11,920 nt of DNA from Acidobacteriaceae bacterium (GTDB lineage Bacteria; Acidobacteriota; Terriglobia; Terriglobales; Acidobacteriaceae): NCBI GenBank assembly GCA_003132825.1, contig PKYX01000353.1:1-11920 (forward strand), in the 5' to 3' direction. Made by a program: the position numbers and the translations under genes. The notes below the pieces were generated by a model. That model searched no databases. It was given only the letters and a program-made list of their open reading frames with translations, and was not told where the DNA came from. Positions 1 to 6,334 of this stretch are shown here, piece by piece. The stretch's first letter is position 1; the number at the start of each line of letters is the position of its first letter.

Positions 1-838
1 CCGCATCCACAGGCCCGTCCACTGCAGCCGACCCGAGCAGGCCGAAATTTGTAGAGTTCACATTTGAAGTCGTCAGCGTGGTTTCATTCAGGTTCTGGCC
101 GGTCCGCCCATTGTCGTTGTGATACGTGAGCACGGCAACGCCGTTAGGCGGTATCTGCTGCGCCGGATTTACAGTCAGCGTCACCGCACTGCTGGTGGTA
201 CTGCCGGCCGTGCTGCTGACGACAACTTGGAATGTCATCCCAGTTTCACCGGTATTCGTCGGTGAAGTCGTATAAATCGGAGAAGTGGCGCCGACAATGT
301 CCGCGCCGGTGGCCGCGTTCTGCCATTGGTAGCTGGGAGGAGGCGTACCGCTCGCAATCACTGTGAAGGTCGCTGCAGCCGGCGCCGTCACCGTTTGGTT
401 TGTCGGCTGCGCCGTGATAGTGGGCGGCGGAAACGCTGGCGGCGTCGCCGCGTTGACCGTTAGCGTTGCGGGATTGCTAGTCTGGCTGCCGGACCCATTG
501 GTAACAACGACCTGGAAACTCAATCCACTCTCGGCCAGGGTTGTGGGCGAGATCGAATAGGCAGGCGTCGTTGCGCCAGAAATATTCACACTCGTAGCCG
601 CGTTCTGCCACTGATAACTCAGAGGCGCCGTCCCAGTCGCGGCGACGGTGAATGTCGCGGCAGCTGGCACTGTGACCGTTTGGTTTATCGGCTGCACCGT
701 GATTGTGGGCGCGGAGCCTGGGTTACCCGAGGATGACGAAGGAATACTGCTAGAGGTACTGGCGGACGATCCCCCTCCACACGCACTCAGCGGAAGTAAT
801 GCGACGAAGCAGGTGAAAATACTCAGTGTAACTCTCAT
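1..838 (-). CDS. Ig-like repeat lipoprotein, probable beta-propeller protein (3' end off window)
   Basis: Translating the minus strand from ATG 836-838 gives 279 open codons to the left edge, so only the N-terminal part is present. Residues 1-20 are a lipoprotein signal peptide: basic start, hydrophobic core and lipobox LSAC with Cys-20 as the lipidated residue. A Ser/Gly linker follows to about residue 43. Two Ig-like beta-sandwich repeats lie at about 44-129 and 139-224. They have a 95-residue (285-bp) period and share PT-N-QTVT, PAAATFTV, YQWQNAAT, FQVVV and LTVN. Residues 235-279 contain TYHNDNGRTGQN and a TSNVNSTNFG segment. In acidobacterial secreted proteins I associate this segment with the start of a PQQ-like beta-propeller, but the propeller itself is outside the window. 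The product is expected at the cell surface or in the periplasm, and the ligand is unknown. No good Shine-Dalgarno is visible before the ATG; the signal peptide supports the start. No other in-frame reading on the plus strand is as coherent. Confidence 0.85.
   Translation of the reverse strand, partial: MRVTLSIFTCFVALLPLSACGGGSSASTSSSIPSSSSGNPGSAPTITVQPINQTVTVPAAATFTVAATGTAPLSYQWQNAATSVNISGATTPAYSISPTTLAESGLSFQVVVTNGSGSQTSNPATLTVNAATPPAFPPPTITAQPTNQTVTAPAAATFTVIASGTPPPSYQWQNAATGADIVGATSPIYTTSPTNTGETGMTFQVVVSSTAGSTTSSAVTLTVNPAQQIPPNGVAVLTYHNDNGRTGQNLNETTLTTSNVNSTNFGLLGSAAVDGPVDA
139..710 (-). repeat. Two tandem Ig-domain repeats, 285-bp period
   Basis: The stretch starting near 391 on the plus strand (ccgtttggtttgtcggctg) recurs with few changes near 676. 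Several other blocks, including the one encoding YQWQNAAT, also recur 285 bp apart. The unit is exactly 95 codons, so the duplication keeps the frame and adds one Ig-like domain to the lipoprotein. Limits of the repeat are approximate. Confidence 0.75.
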
Positions 839-1160
839 ATCGGGGCCCCCGGACGTATGCAGCAAAGCACGATCCTATCGGCACCGCTGTGAGGGGGCTG
901 TCCAATTCGAGACACGTTCGTGGAGCGCAACAAGACGGCGGTCTAAGCCCTGACAAGTCGGATTACCGTACATGTGAAGCAGTGCTTCATTTGTCCGGTT
1001 AGCGCGTTTATCAGGATTTGTTCAGACCAATGAAGAGTCCGAACTCGGCCGTGCCATTTTCAATAGAAGAACTGCCGGTGTCGAGCCTTATTACTGAAGC
1101 ACGCGGGGCTGTAGGTGCGTTGCCCTATCCCTTTCTTCCCGACGCAGAGACCTTTTTCAG
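839..1160. other. Intergenic region between lipoprotein and SDR genes
   Basis: No convincing gene was found in these 322 bases; the short open frames here lack protein features. The region must hold the promoter of the minus-strand lipoprotein gene and the 3' end of the minus-strand SDR transcript. I saw no convincing -35/-10 pair and no hairpin followed by a T-tract. The only clear structures are the dyad at 975-989 and a GC palindrome (ggggcccc) just upstream of the lipoprotein start. Confidence 0.6.
975..989. promoter_or_regulatory. Perfect 15-bp dyad, possible operator
   Basis: The sequence tgaagca-g-tgcttca is a 7-bp perfect inverted repeat around one central base, about 137 bp upstream of the lipoprotein start. 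The half-site tgaagca occurs again at 1095-1101. The shape suits a dimeric helix-turn-helix repressor, but no regulator gene lies in the window, and chance occurrence is possible. It is not followed by a T-tract on either strand, so a terminator is unlikely. Confidence 0.25.
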
Positions 1161-1901
1161 TTAGGCGTTGGTGCCACCGTCAACGGTGAGATTCGCGCCG
1201 GTGATATACGACGATTCCGGACCAGCGACGAAGGCGACTAACGCGGCAACCTCGTCAACAAGCCCGTAGCGGTCGAGCGCTGTGGCAGCTTTCTGAGGTA
1301 CCGCCCAATCGCCCGCGGCGGGATTCAAATCCGTGTCGATCGGACCCGGCTGGATGTTGTTCACCGTGATGCCCCGGCCCCCAACTTCTCTGGATAATGC
1401 CTGCGTGAACATCTTGACGGCCCCCTTCGTGGCCGCGTAGGGCACAAGTCCCGGCGCAACGGCACGCTCGCCCACCGCCGAGCCGATCATGATGATGCGA
1501 CCACCCTCAGTCATGTGCTTCAGCGCCGCCTGCGTCGCAACGAATACGCCGCGGACGTTGATGTCGAGCACGCGCTCCATCTCTTCCAACGTCGTCTCCT
1601 CGAACGGTTTCGGAATGGCCGTGCCGGCGTTGTTCACCAGCACATCCAGCCGCCCAAATTTATTCACCGCCTCTTCGACCACCGAGGCGCAGTTTTCCGG
1701 GGTGGAGAGATCGATGGGGATGAAGTGGCTGCGAGCGCCCAGAGTTTCTAATCCAGCCTGTAGTTGCGCGCCCGCTTCGGTGTCACGGTCAGCGATGACC
1801 GCAATCGCACCTTCGCTGGCGCAGGCCTCGGCCATGGCCGCGCCGATGCCCTTGGCGCCGCCGGTAATAACGACGACTTTATCTTTCAAGTCCAGGTTCA
1901 T
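1161..1901 (-). CDS. SDR family NAD(P)-dependent oxidoreductase (FabG-like)
   Basis: A complete 246-aa classical short-chain dehydrogenase/reductase, presumably a soluble cytoplasmic tetramer as in related enzymes. The Rossmann glycine motif TGGAKGIG is at 13-20 and NNAG at 90-93. Catalytic residues are Asn-115 (DINVRG), Ser-141 (IGSAVG) and Tyr-155/Lys-159 (YAATK). The family PGP-I-T turn is at 185-190, and the C-terminus has the usual TGANLTVDGG. Asp-38 at the end of the second beta strand suggests NAD(H) rather than NADP(H). The substrate cannot be read from sequence: sugar, polyol, steroid and 3-oxoacyl reductases all look like this. The start was chosen at ATG 1899-1901 because the Rossmann fold begins a few residues later and the length is typical. 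An in-frame ATG at 1938-1940 would add 13 non-homologous residues. The gene is divergent from the GH2 gene and has its own promoter region. Confidence 0.93.
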   Translation of the reverse strand: MNLDLKDKVVVITGGAKGIGAAMAEACASEGAIAVIADRDTEAGAQLQAGLETLGARSHFIPIDLSTPENCASVVEEAVNKFGRLDVLVNNAGTAIPKPFEETTLEEMERVLDINVRGVFVATQAALKHMTEGGRIIMIGSAVGERAVAPGLVPYAATKGAVKMFTQALSREVGGRGITVNNIQPGPIDTDLNPAAGDWAVPQKAATALDRYGLVDEVAALVAFVAGPESSYITGANLTVDGGTNA

Positions 1902-1940
1902 GGGGCAAAGTCCAGGTTCATGGGAGGGTTCCAGGTTCAT
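1888..1940 (-). repeat. Triple tandem repeat carrying three ATG codons at the SDR start
   Basis: On the plus strand tccaggttcat occurs at 1891-1901, 1911-1921 and 1930-1940, with spacings of 20 and 19 bp. The first two copies share 17 identical bases (1888-1904 and 1908-1924). Read on the minus strand, each copy gives ATGAACCTGGA, so the start codon is triplicated. The outer and inner ATGs are in frame with the SDR. The middle one (1919-1921) is out of frame and would encode MNLDFAP, with its TGA (1898-1900) overlapping the SDR ATG as ATGA. Confidence 0.85.
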
Positions 1941-2108
1941 AGCCGGAACCGCGAAGCTCCAGCCCACCCGTAAGGAGAATAATCTACTCCTTTTAGGGAT
2001 CGCTACGGTGCGGATCGCCAAGCCGCGGAAGAATCGGATAGGGTAGGCGATTCCTGCCCGCCGCGAGCTGCAACCGGTCGGAATGGTTCCGGGCTCGAAG
2101 CTGAGCTG

Positions 2109-2126
2109 ATCCTCCCGAAGGAGGAT
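2109..2126. promoter_or_regulatory. Perfect 7-bp hairpin with CGAA loop in the GH2 leader region
   Basis: The sequence atcctcc-CGAA-ggaggat forms a perfect 7-bp stem with a tetraloop, 72 bases upstream of the GH2 ATG and inside the 296-bp divergent region. Its right arm is a strong Shine-Dalgarno-like ggagga. There is no T-tract, so it is not a standard terminator. It could be a 5'-leader structure, an operator-like dyad or a dispersed genomic repeat; its role is unknown. Confidence 0.4.
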
Positions 2127-2184
2127 GACAAGAAACCGATCGTGGTGTAAGGAGTAGACGGAGTGAAAAAATAGTGACCAATCT

Positions 2185-2190
2185 GAGGGA
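2185..2190 (+). promoter_or_regulatory. Ribosome binding site of the GH2 gene
   Basis: The sequence gaggga lies seven bases before ATG 2198. It decides the start in favour of 2198 over the in-frame GTG at 2174, which has no comparable site, and over the ATG at 2213. Confidence 0.6.
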
Positions 2191-2197
2191 AGCACCC

Positions 2198-4732
2198 ATG
2201 ACGGGAACATCCATGATCTCGAAAAGCATCTGCCGTTCGCTTCTCACCGCTGTTTGTCTCTCCTTTTTGTCGATTCCGACGCTGCGCGCAGCCGAAGCTG
2301 CTACCTCGGTCGAAGTTTCCGGCCAGCGCCCCGTCAGCTTCAACCGCGGGTGGCGATTCTTTAAGGGAGAGGCGGTCGGAGCGGAAAACCCGGCCTTTGA
2401 TGACTCCTCATGGCTGGCCTTGCGTTTGCCGCACGATTGGGCGATTGCCGGGCCCTTTGATCCCCAGCAAAACCCTCATACCGGGGCACTTCCGATCTCC
2501 GGCACGGGCTGGTACCGCAAGACTTTCACCCTTCCCGAAAGCGCGCGGAACAGTTATTTCAGCATCGAGTTCGACGGGGCCATGTCGAATGCGGTGGTCT
2601 GGCTGAACGGGCAGGAGTTGGGAGGCCGGCCGTACGGGTACAGCAGTTTCGCACTCGATTTGACGTCCGCGCTTCACTTCGGCCGCGAGGCCAACGTGCT
2701 GGCGGTCCGACTGGCTCCGGAAGATCATGCCTCACGCTGGTATCCCGGTGCTGGCATCTATCGGAACGTGTGGCTGGATCGGACCGGTCCGGTCCACGTC
2801 GCGCATTGGGGAACCTACGTGACCACGCCGGAAGTCTCAGAGCAGAAAGCTACGGTCCAGGTGAAAACCGAGGTTCGCAACCGCCTCGACCACGCCTCGA
2901 CCGTGGTCCTGCGGACCATCATCCTCGATGCCGCGCGAAAAGCCGTGAGCCAGAGTAGCGACCGGATCACCATTGCTGCCAATACCACCCAGACCGTCTC
3001 CACCAGTCTGGCGCTGGCACGGCCGCAACTTTGGGATATCGATCACCCCTACCTCTACACTCTGGTCAGCGAGGTGGTGCAAGGCCAGAGCGTCGGCGAC
3101 CGCTACCTCACCCCATTTGGAGTTCGTAGCATCGCCTTTGACAAAGAGAAAGGGTTCTCCCTGAATGGCCGCCGGATGAAGCTTCACGGCGTGTGCTTGC
3201 ATCACGACCTGGGGGCTCTCGGATCGGCTGTAAATCGTCGCGCTACGGAGCGAGAGCTGCAGATCTTGAAAGCCGCGGGGGTCAATGCCGTCCGCACCAG
3301 CCACAACCCGCCCTCGCCCGAACTCCTCGAGTTTTGCGACCGGCTGGGCCTGGTGGTCATGGACGAGGCCTTCGACATGTGGCGCATCCCCAAGGTGCCG
3401 AACGGCTACAGCAAGTACTTCGATGAATGGTCGGAACGCGACCTTCGCGACATGGTTCGGCGCGACCGCAATCACCCGAGCATCATTTTGTGGAGCATCG
3501 GCAACGAGATTCCGGAACAGAAGCAGCCCGACGGTTGGAAGGAGGCCAAGCGGCTGGTGGGATTCTTTCATGAAGAAGACCCCACTCGTCCAACCACTTC
3601 GGCCTTCAACAATTGGAGCGACGCGATTCGCAACCAGTTGGCAGATCAGGTGGATATTCCCGGATTCAACTACAAACCCATGCGCTACGAGGAGATCATG
3701 AAGGCACATCCAAACTGGATTATCTTCGGATCGGAAACCGCCTCCTGCGTCAGTTCGCGCGGCACCTACCATCTTCCCATCGAACGCTATGACAAAGATC
3801 CCTCGCTCGAGATCAGCAGCTACGACATCATTGCACCCCAGTGGGCCTATTGCCCGGATGTCGAGTTCACCTATCAAGACCGTTTCCCGAGCGTCTTAGG
3901 AGAGTTCGTCTGGACCGGGTTTGACTACCTGGGGGAACCGACTCCTTATTTTGGACGGGGCACCGATAACAGCCATGACTGGCCGGCGCGCAGTTCCTAC
4001 TTCGGCATGGTCGATCTCGCCGGCTTTCCCAAAGACCGGTATTACCTCTACCAGAGTGTATGGACGAGCAAACCGATGGTGCACATCCTGCCGCACTGGA
4101 ATTGGAAGGGCCGAGAAGGACAGAGCATTCCGGTGATGGCCTACAGCAACGCCGACGAAGTCGAGTTGTTTCTGAATGGCCAATCCCTCGGCCGGAAGAA
4201 GCGCTTTTCCGAGCCGGTCGAACTGCCGGTTGGATCCAACGTCAGTGCGGACGGAAAATTTCTCAGCAAGTACCGCCTGCTGTGGCGCGTGCCCTACCAG
4301 GCCGGCACCTTGAAAGCAGTTGCTTACCAGGACGGTAAGGCGGTCGCCTCCGAGGTCGTGCCGACCGCCGGGGATCCCGCTAGAATCGAGATCGTGCCCG
4401 ATCGCCGGGTGATTCAAGCCGATGGTGACGACCTATCCTTTATCACCATTCGCATCGAGGACAAAGATGGAAACCTATGTCCCATGGCCGACAATCTGGT
4501 GCACTTCGAGGTGAGGGGAGCGGGTGAGATCGCCGCAGTCGACAACGGCAATCCGGCGACGGTTGAGCCATTTCAAGCCGATCACCGGAAAGCATTCAAC
4601 GGCCTGGCCCTTTTGATCGTCCGCTCGCAGGACCAGCCCGGACCGATTGAGATCGTGGCCACCAGTGATGGCTTAAGCCAGGCCAAAACGCAGATCGCAA
4701 GTCTCTTGGTCAAGCGGCAAACCTCCAAGTAG
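2198..4732 (+). CDS. Exported GH2 glycosidase, beta-galactosidase type
   Basis: A complete 844-aa retaining glycoside hydrolase. Residues 1 to about 33 are a Sec signal peptide (basic start, LLTAVCLSFLS core, AxA-type end). The GH2 jelly-roll sugar-binding domain spans about 45-195 (NRGWRFF, LPHDWAI, GTGWYRK). The Ig-like domain spans about 197-310 and the TIM barrel about 312-600. Barrel landmarks are RTSHNPPSPELLEFCDRLGL at 366-385, the acid/base Glu-437 in WSIGNE, the likely nucleophile Glu-513 in GSETAS, and WTGFDYLGEP near 572-581. A DUF4982-type domain follows at about 621-690 (HILPHWNW, DEVELFLNGQSLG). A GH2 C-terminal domain 5-type module spans about 724-810 (AGDPARIEI, ADGDDLSF, DNGNPATVE, KAFNGLALLIVRS). 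Together this matches GH2 beta-galactosidases of plant-polysaccharide degraders. The real substrate (beta-galactoside, beta-glucuronide or other) is not determinable here. It should act in the periplasm or outside the cell. It is monocistronic by context: divergent from the SDR gene and followed by 438 non-coding bases. Confidence 0.93.
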   Translation: MTGTSMISKSICRSLLTAVCLSFLSIPTLRAAEAATSVEVSGQRPVSFNRGWRFFKGEAVGAENPAFDDSSWLALRLPHDWAIAGPFDPQQNPHTGALPISGTGWYRKTFTLPESARNSYFSIEFDGAMSNAVVWLNGQELGGRPYGYSSFALDLTSALHFGREANVLAVRLAPEDHASRWYPGAGIYRNVWLDRTGPVHVAHWGTYVTTPEVSEQKATVQVKTEVRNRLDHASTVVLRTIILDAARKAVSQSSDRITIAANTTQTVSTSLALARPQLWDIDHPYLYTLVSEVVQGQSVGDRYLTPFGVRSIAFDKEKGFSLNGRRMKLHGVCLHHDLGALGSAVNRRATERELQILKAAGVNAVRTSHNPPSPELLEFCDRLGLVVMDEAFDMWRIPKVPNGYSKYFDEWSERDLRDMVRRDRNHPSIILWSIGNEIPEQKQPDGWKEAKRLVGFFHEEDPTRPTTSAFNNWSDAIRNQLADQVDIPGFNYKPMRYEEIMKAHPNWIIFGSETASCVSSRGTYHLPIERYDKDPSLEISSYDIIAPQWAYCPDVEFTYQDRFPSVLGEFVWTGFDYLGEPTPYFGRGTDNSHDWPARSSYFGMVDLAGFPKDRYYLYQSVWTSKPMVHILPHWNWKGREGQSIPVMAYSNADEVELFLNGQSLGRKKRFSEPVELPVGSNVSADGKFLSKYRLLWRVPYQAGTLKAVAYQDGKAVASEVVPTAGDPARIEIVPDRRVIQADGDDLSFITIRIEDKDGNLCPMADNLVHFEVRGAGEIAAVDNGNPATVEPFQADHRKAFNGLALLIVRSQDQPGPIEIVATSDGLSQAKTQIASLLVKRQTSK

Positions 4733-4807
4733 AAACTCTGGATCTCGAGCGCGATCACGGAACGCTGAGAAAGCAATTTCCACTTCCGAGAGACGGCTGG
4801 TTGGCCG

Positions 4808-4848
4808 GCCCTCGAGGCCCTGCGGTTTCGCTGGTCCGGGCCGAGGGC
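4808..4848. terminator. GC-rich stem-loop downstream of the GH2 gene
   Basis: GCCCTC (4808-4813) pairs with GAGGGC (4843-4848), and GGCCC (4816-4820) pairs with GGGCC (4838-4842). This gives 11 base pairs with a two-base bulge and a 17-base loop. It starts 76 bases past the GH2 stop codon. There is no T-tract on either strand, so intrinsic termination is doubtful. It could still stabilise the 3' end of the GH2 mRNA. Confidence 0.3.
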
Positions 4849-4885
4849 GCTTCGACCGGAGAGCGGAGGAGAAAAGCGGGCACAC

Positions 4886-4923
4886 AACAAAACGCCCCAG
4901 ACTCGATTGAGTCGTGGGACGTT
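4886..4923 (-). terminator. Candidate intrinsic terminator for the minus-strand 5171-6166 gene
   Basis: The stem is aacg/cgtt (4891-4894 with 4920-4923), CCCA/TGGG (4896-4899 with 4915-4918) and GACTC/GAGTC (4900-4904 with 4909-4913), closed by a GATT loop. One mismatch and one bulged G interrupt the 13 pairs. Read on the minus strand it continues into TTTTGTTGTGTG, a weak T-tract overlapping the stem base. It lies about 250 bases past the stop codon of the minus-strand gene, which is far but not unusual. Confidence 0.4.
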
Positions 4924-5170
4924 AGTCGAACAGCCCTCCCCCGAAAACTGCTCGATCCAAGATTAGGGCAAACCAACCGCGCTTGAGAATGGCACTGAAG
5001 TGCCCGTTACTACGGTGCGCAACCCCCATTCCCCGTACCCGCCAGAGCCACCGGCCAGGGCAGGCCCCCCTGGTCGCATCGCGATGGATTCGCCGCATGA
5101 GGGAGGAAGGGTGACGATTGCGGGGGAGACGGCTCGAGACGCACCTGGCCGGCCCCTCGGACCAGCCCGA

Positions 5171-6166
5171 CTAACGGAATCGATATCCGGGCTTCAGTAC
5201 ACAGCGGTATACCCGGCTCTGGTCTTTGTTGCCCGCTGCGGTACACTCCGCCCAACTGAGAAAGAGGTTCGGGCCCAGGGGAAAAACAATGTCTACCCCA
5301 TTGATTTCCGCCTCAATACTTGGTCCTTCCGCCGCACCGGGCAAGCTGAAACTAAGCGCCTGGCCGAAGACCACCGGATAAGACAGCCGGACAAGGTTGC
5401 TGACCATGGGATGGACCACCTCAGCCTCCACCAAGAAAGTCGCCGTGTCCGACCAATCGCGCGCCGAAACGGTGAGGCTCCGGCCGCCATGCGCCAACTC
5501 CCCAAGTTCGATTTTCGTGAATGGACAAGGTCCCGCAATGCAGGAAGCTCTGGCATTTCGAAACTCATTTCCATCCCCGGCATCGAGCGATCTGGCATCA
5601 ATGCCCGCTTTCCATCTTCCGTCGAGCGAACAGGGAGGTTGGCCGTGGCAAGGCACGTTGCCAATATTCACGACTTGGAAAGTCTTTACCGCGCTCCCCA
5701 CGTCTGCCTCGGCCGTGGTATTGATCGAGTACCTCACGCGGATATTCGAAACTACGATTTTGGGACCGCCGGATTCGCTTTCCGGTTCAACATCTGGGCT
5801 GTGGGCCAGGGGAATCATATGTGCGATGTACAGTTCTTCCCCGCCCGACTCATGCAGGATCAACGGCCGGTAGTCGGGATGATGAAATTCGAAGGTAACC
5901 GGCTGACGCCGGAATCCCTTGGGCAGCTTGAGGCTGAAAAAGCCGGAGGCATCGGACTTGACCTGGCCTACCGTAAGCCCGGCAGTGGCGGTGATCTGAA
6001 CTTCCGGGATGGGCTGCCGCTTCTGGGGATCGGAATCCTCCCGGATGACCGCGCCTTGCAAGGTCACCCGCTGCCTCCTATGAATGCCAAGCAGCACAGT
6101 GGCGAGCGCGCCCACCAGCAGCACTGTCACGACGGACCAAATCACGGCTTTGCTCTCCGCATTCAT
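5171..6166 (-). CDS. Membrane-anchored protein with carboxypeptidase-regulatory-like domain, unknown function
   Basis: A complete 331-aa protein that I do not recognise as a named family member. Residues 8-28 form one hydrophobic segment (VIWSVVTVLLVGALATVLLGI). It is followed by HRRQR, which is the reverse of the usual positive-inside charge pattern, so topology needs care. If the segment acts as a signal anchor the rest is extracytoplasmic. Residues about 34-102 look like a carboxypeptidase-regulatory-like (transthyretin-type) beta sandwich: TLQGAVI, QPIPEVQITA, SDASGFFSLKLP, VTFEFHHPDYRPL. Residues about 136-331 are beta-rich with no recognised domain. They contain six cysteines in pairs (173/179, 209/214, 308/322), which suggests disulfides and supports an external location. 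The start ATG has an AGGTGA ribosome site. It is divergent from the GH144-like gene 168 bases away, with a possible shared regulatory region. It may be a structural or binding protein; no catalytic motif was seen. Confidence 0.82.
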   Translation of the reverse strand: MNAESKAVIWSVVTVLLVGALATVLLGIHRRQRVTLQGAVIREDSDPQKRQPIPEVQITATAGLTVGQVKSDASGFFSLKLPKGFRRQPVTFEFHHPDYRPLILHESGGEELYIAHMIPLAHSPDVEPESESGGPKIVVSNIRVRYSINTTAEADVGSAVKTFQVVNIGNVPCHGQPPCSLDGRWKAGIDARSLDAGDGNEFRNARASCIAGPCPFTKIELGELAHGGRSLTVSARDWSDTATFLVEAEVVHPMVSNLVRLSYPVVFGQALSFSLPGAAEGPSIEAEINGVDIVFPLGPNLFLSWAECTAAGNKDQSRVYRCVLKPGYRFR

Positions 6167-6170
6167 CCTG

Positions 6171-6176
6171 TCACCT
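6171..6176 (-). promoter_or_regulatory. Ribosome binding site of the 5171-6166 gene
   Basis: On the minus strand AGGTGA stands four bases before the ATG at 6166, a good match to the anti-Shine-Dalgarno region. It fixes the start and favours this strand over the long antisense frame. Confidence 0.6.
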
Positions 6177-6236
6177 GCGCTCGATTTCCTGAACCGTCGC
6201 TCTTGCGATGTTAACCGAAGACCAACCCTCAGCGCT

Positions 6237-6252
6237 CGGGGCTGGTTCCCCG
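6237..6252. other. Small hairpin in the divergent region
   Basis: CGGGG (6237-6241) and CCCCG (6248-6252) form a 5-bp stem around CTGGTT, between the two divergent starts. No T-tract follows. It may be part of a 5' leader or chance; no clear promoter pair was found in 6167-6334. Confidence 0.2.
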
Positions 6253-6334
6253 CTCCCGGAAAATTTCTGCGACCCGTTAGCTTTGGACTTCCCGCGGTTC
6301 CATCTTGGTTGCAGAATCATCTACAATCAAGTCG

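Larger units (their letters stand above)
4733..5170. other. 438-bp non-coding convergent region
   Basis: This stretch separates the 3' ends of the plus-strand GH2 gene and the minus-strand unknown membrane protein. Short open frames run through it on both strands, but none shows a signal peptide, domain motif or convincing ribosome site. It holds two stem-loops (4808-4848 and 4891-4923) and two ggccggcc octamers, near 4803 and 5148. Confidence 0.6.

Noticed and set aside
139..710. CRISPR-like or transposon repeat in the first 700 bases
   Set aside because: The repeat unit is 285 bp, in frame and codes for Ig-like domains; there are no short identical repeats with unique spacers and no transposase.
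648..956. Short open frames on both strands at the lipoprotein start
   Set aside because: Both are out of frame with the lipoprotein reading, which alone gives a signal peptide, lipobox and repeated domains.
2125..2157. A ten-codon leader peptide upstream of the GH2 gene
   Set aside because: Its ATG directly abuts the only Shine-Dalgarno-like sequence with no spacer and the peptide has no regulatory run of codons; kept only as part of a low-interest finding.
1902..2210. N-terminal extension of the SDR frame up to an ATG at 2210
   Set aside because: The extra 103 residues have no SDR homology or signal peptide, and they overlap the GH2 promoter and start; SDR length and fold fit the ATG at 1901.
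2837..3877. A 346-codon minus-strand open frame
   Set aside because: Antisense to the GH2 barrel, whose catalytic motifs are intact on the plus strand.
5000..6214. A 404-codon plus-strand open frame, longer than the minus-strand gene it overlaps
   Set aside because: It has no ribosome site, signal or domain. The minus frame has AGGTGA before its ATG, a membrane segment and a recognisable beta domain, so the plus frame is an antisense shadow of GC-rich codon use.
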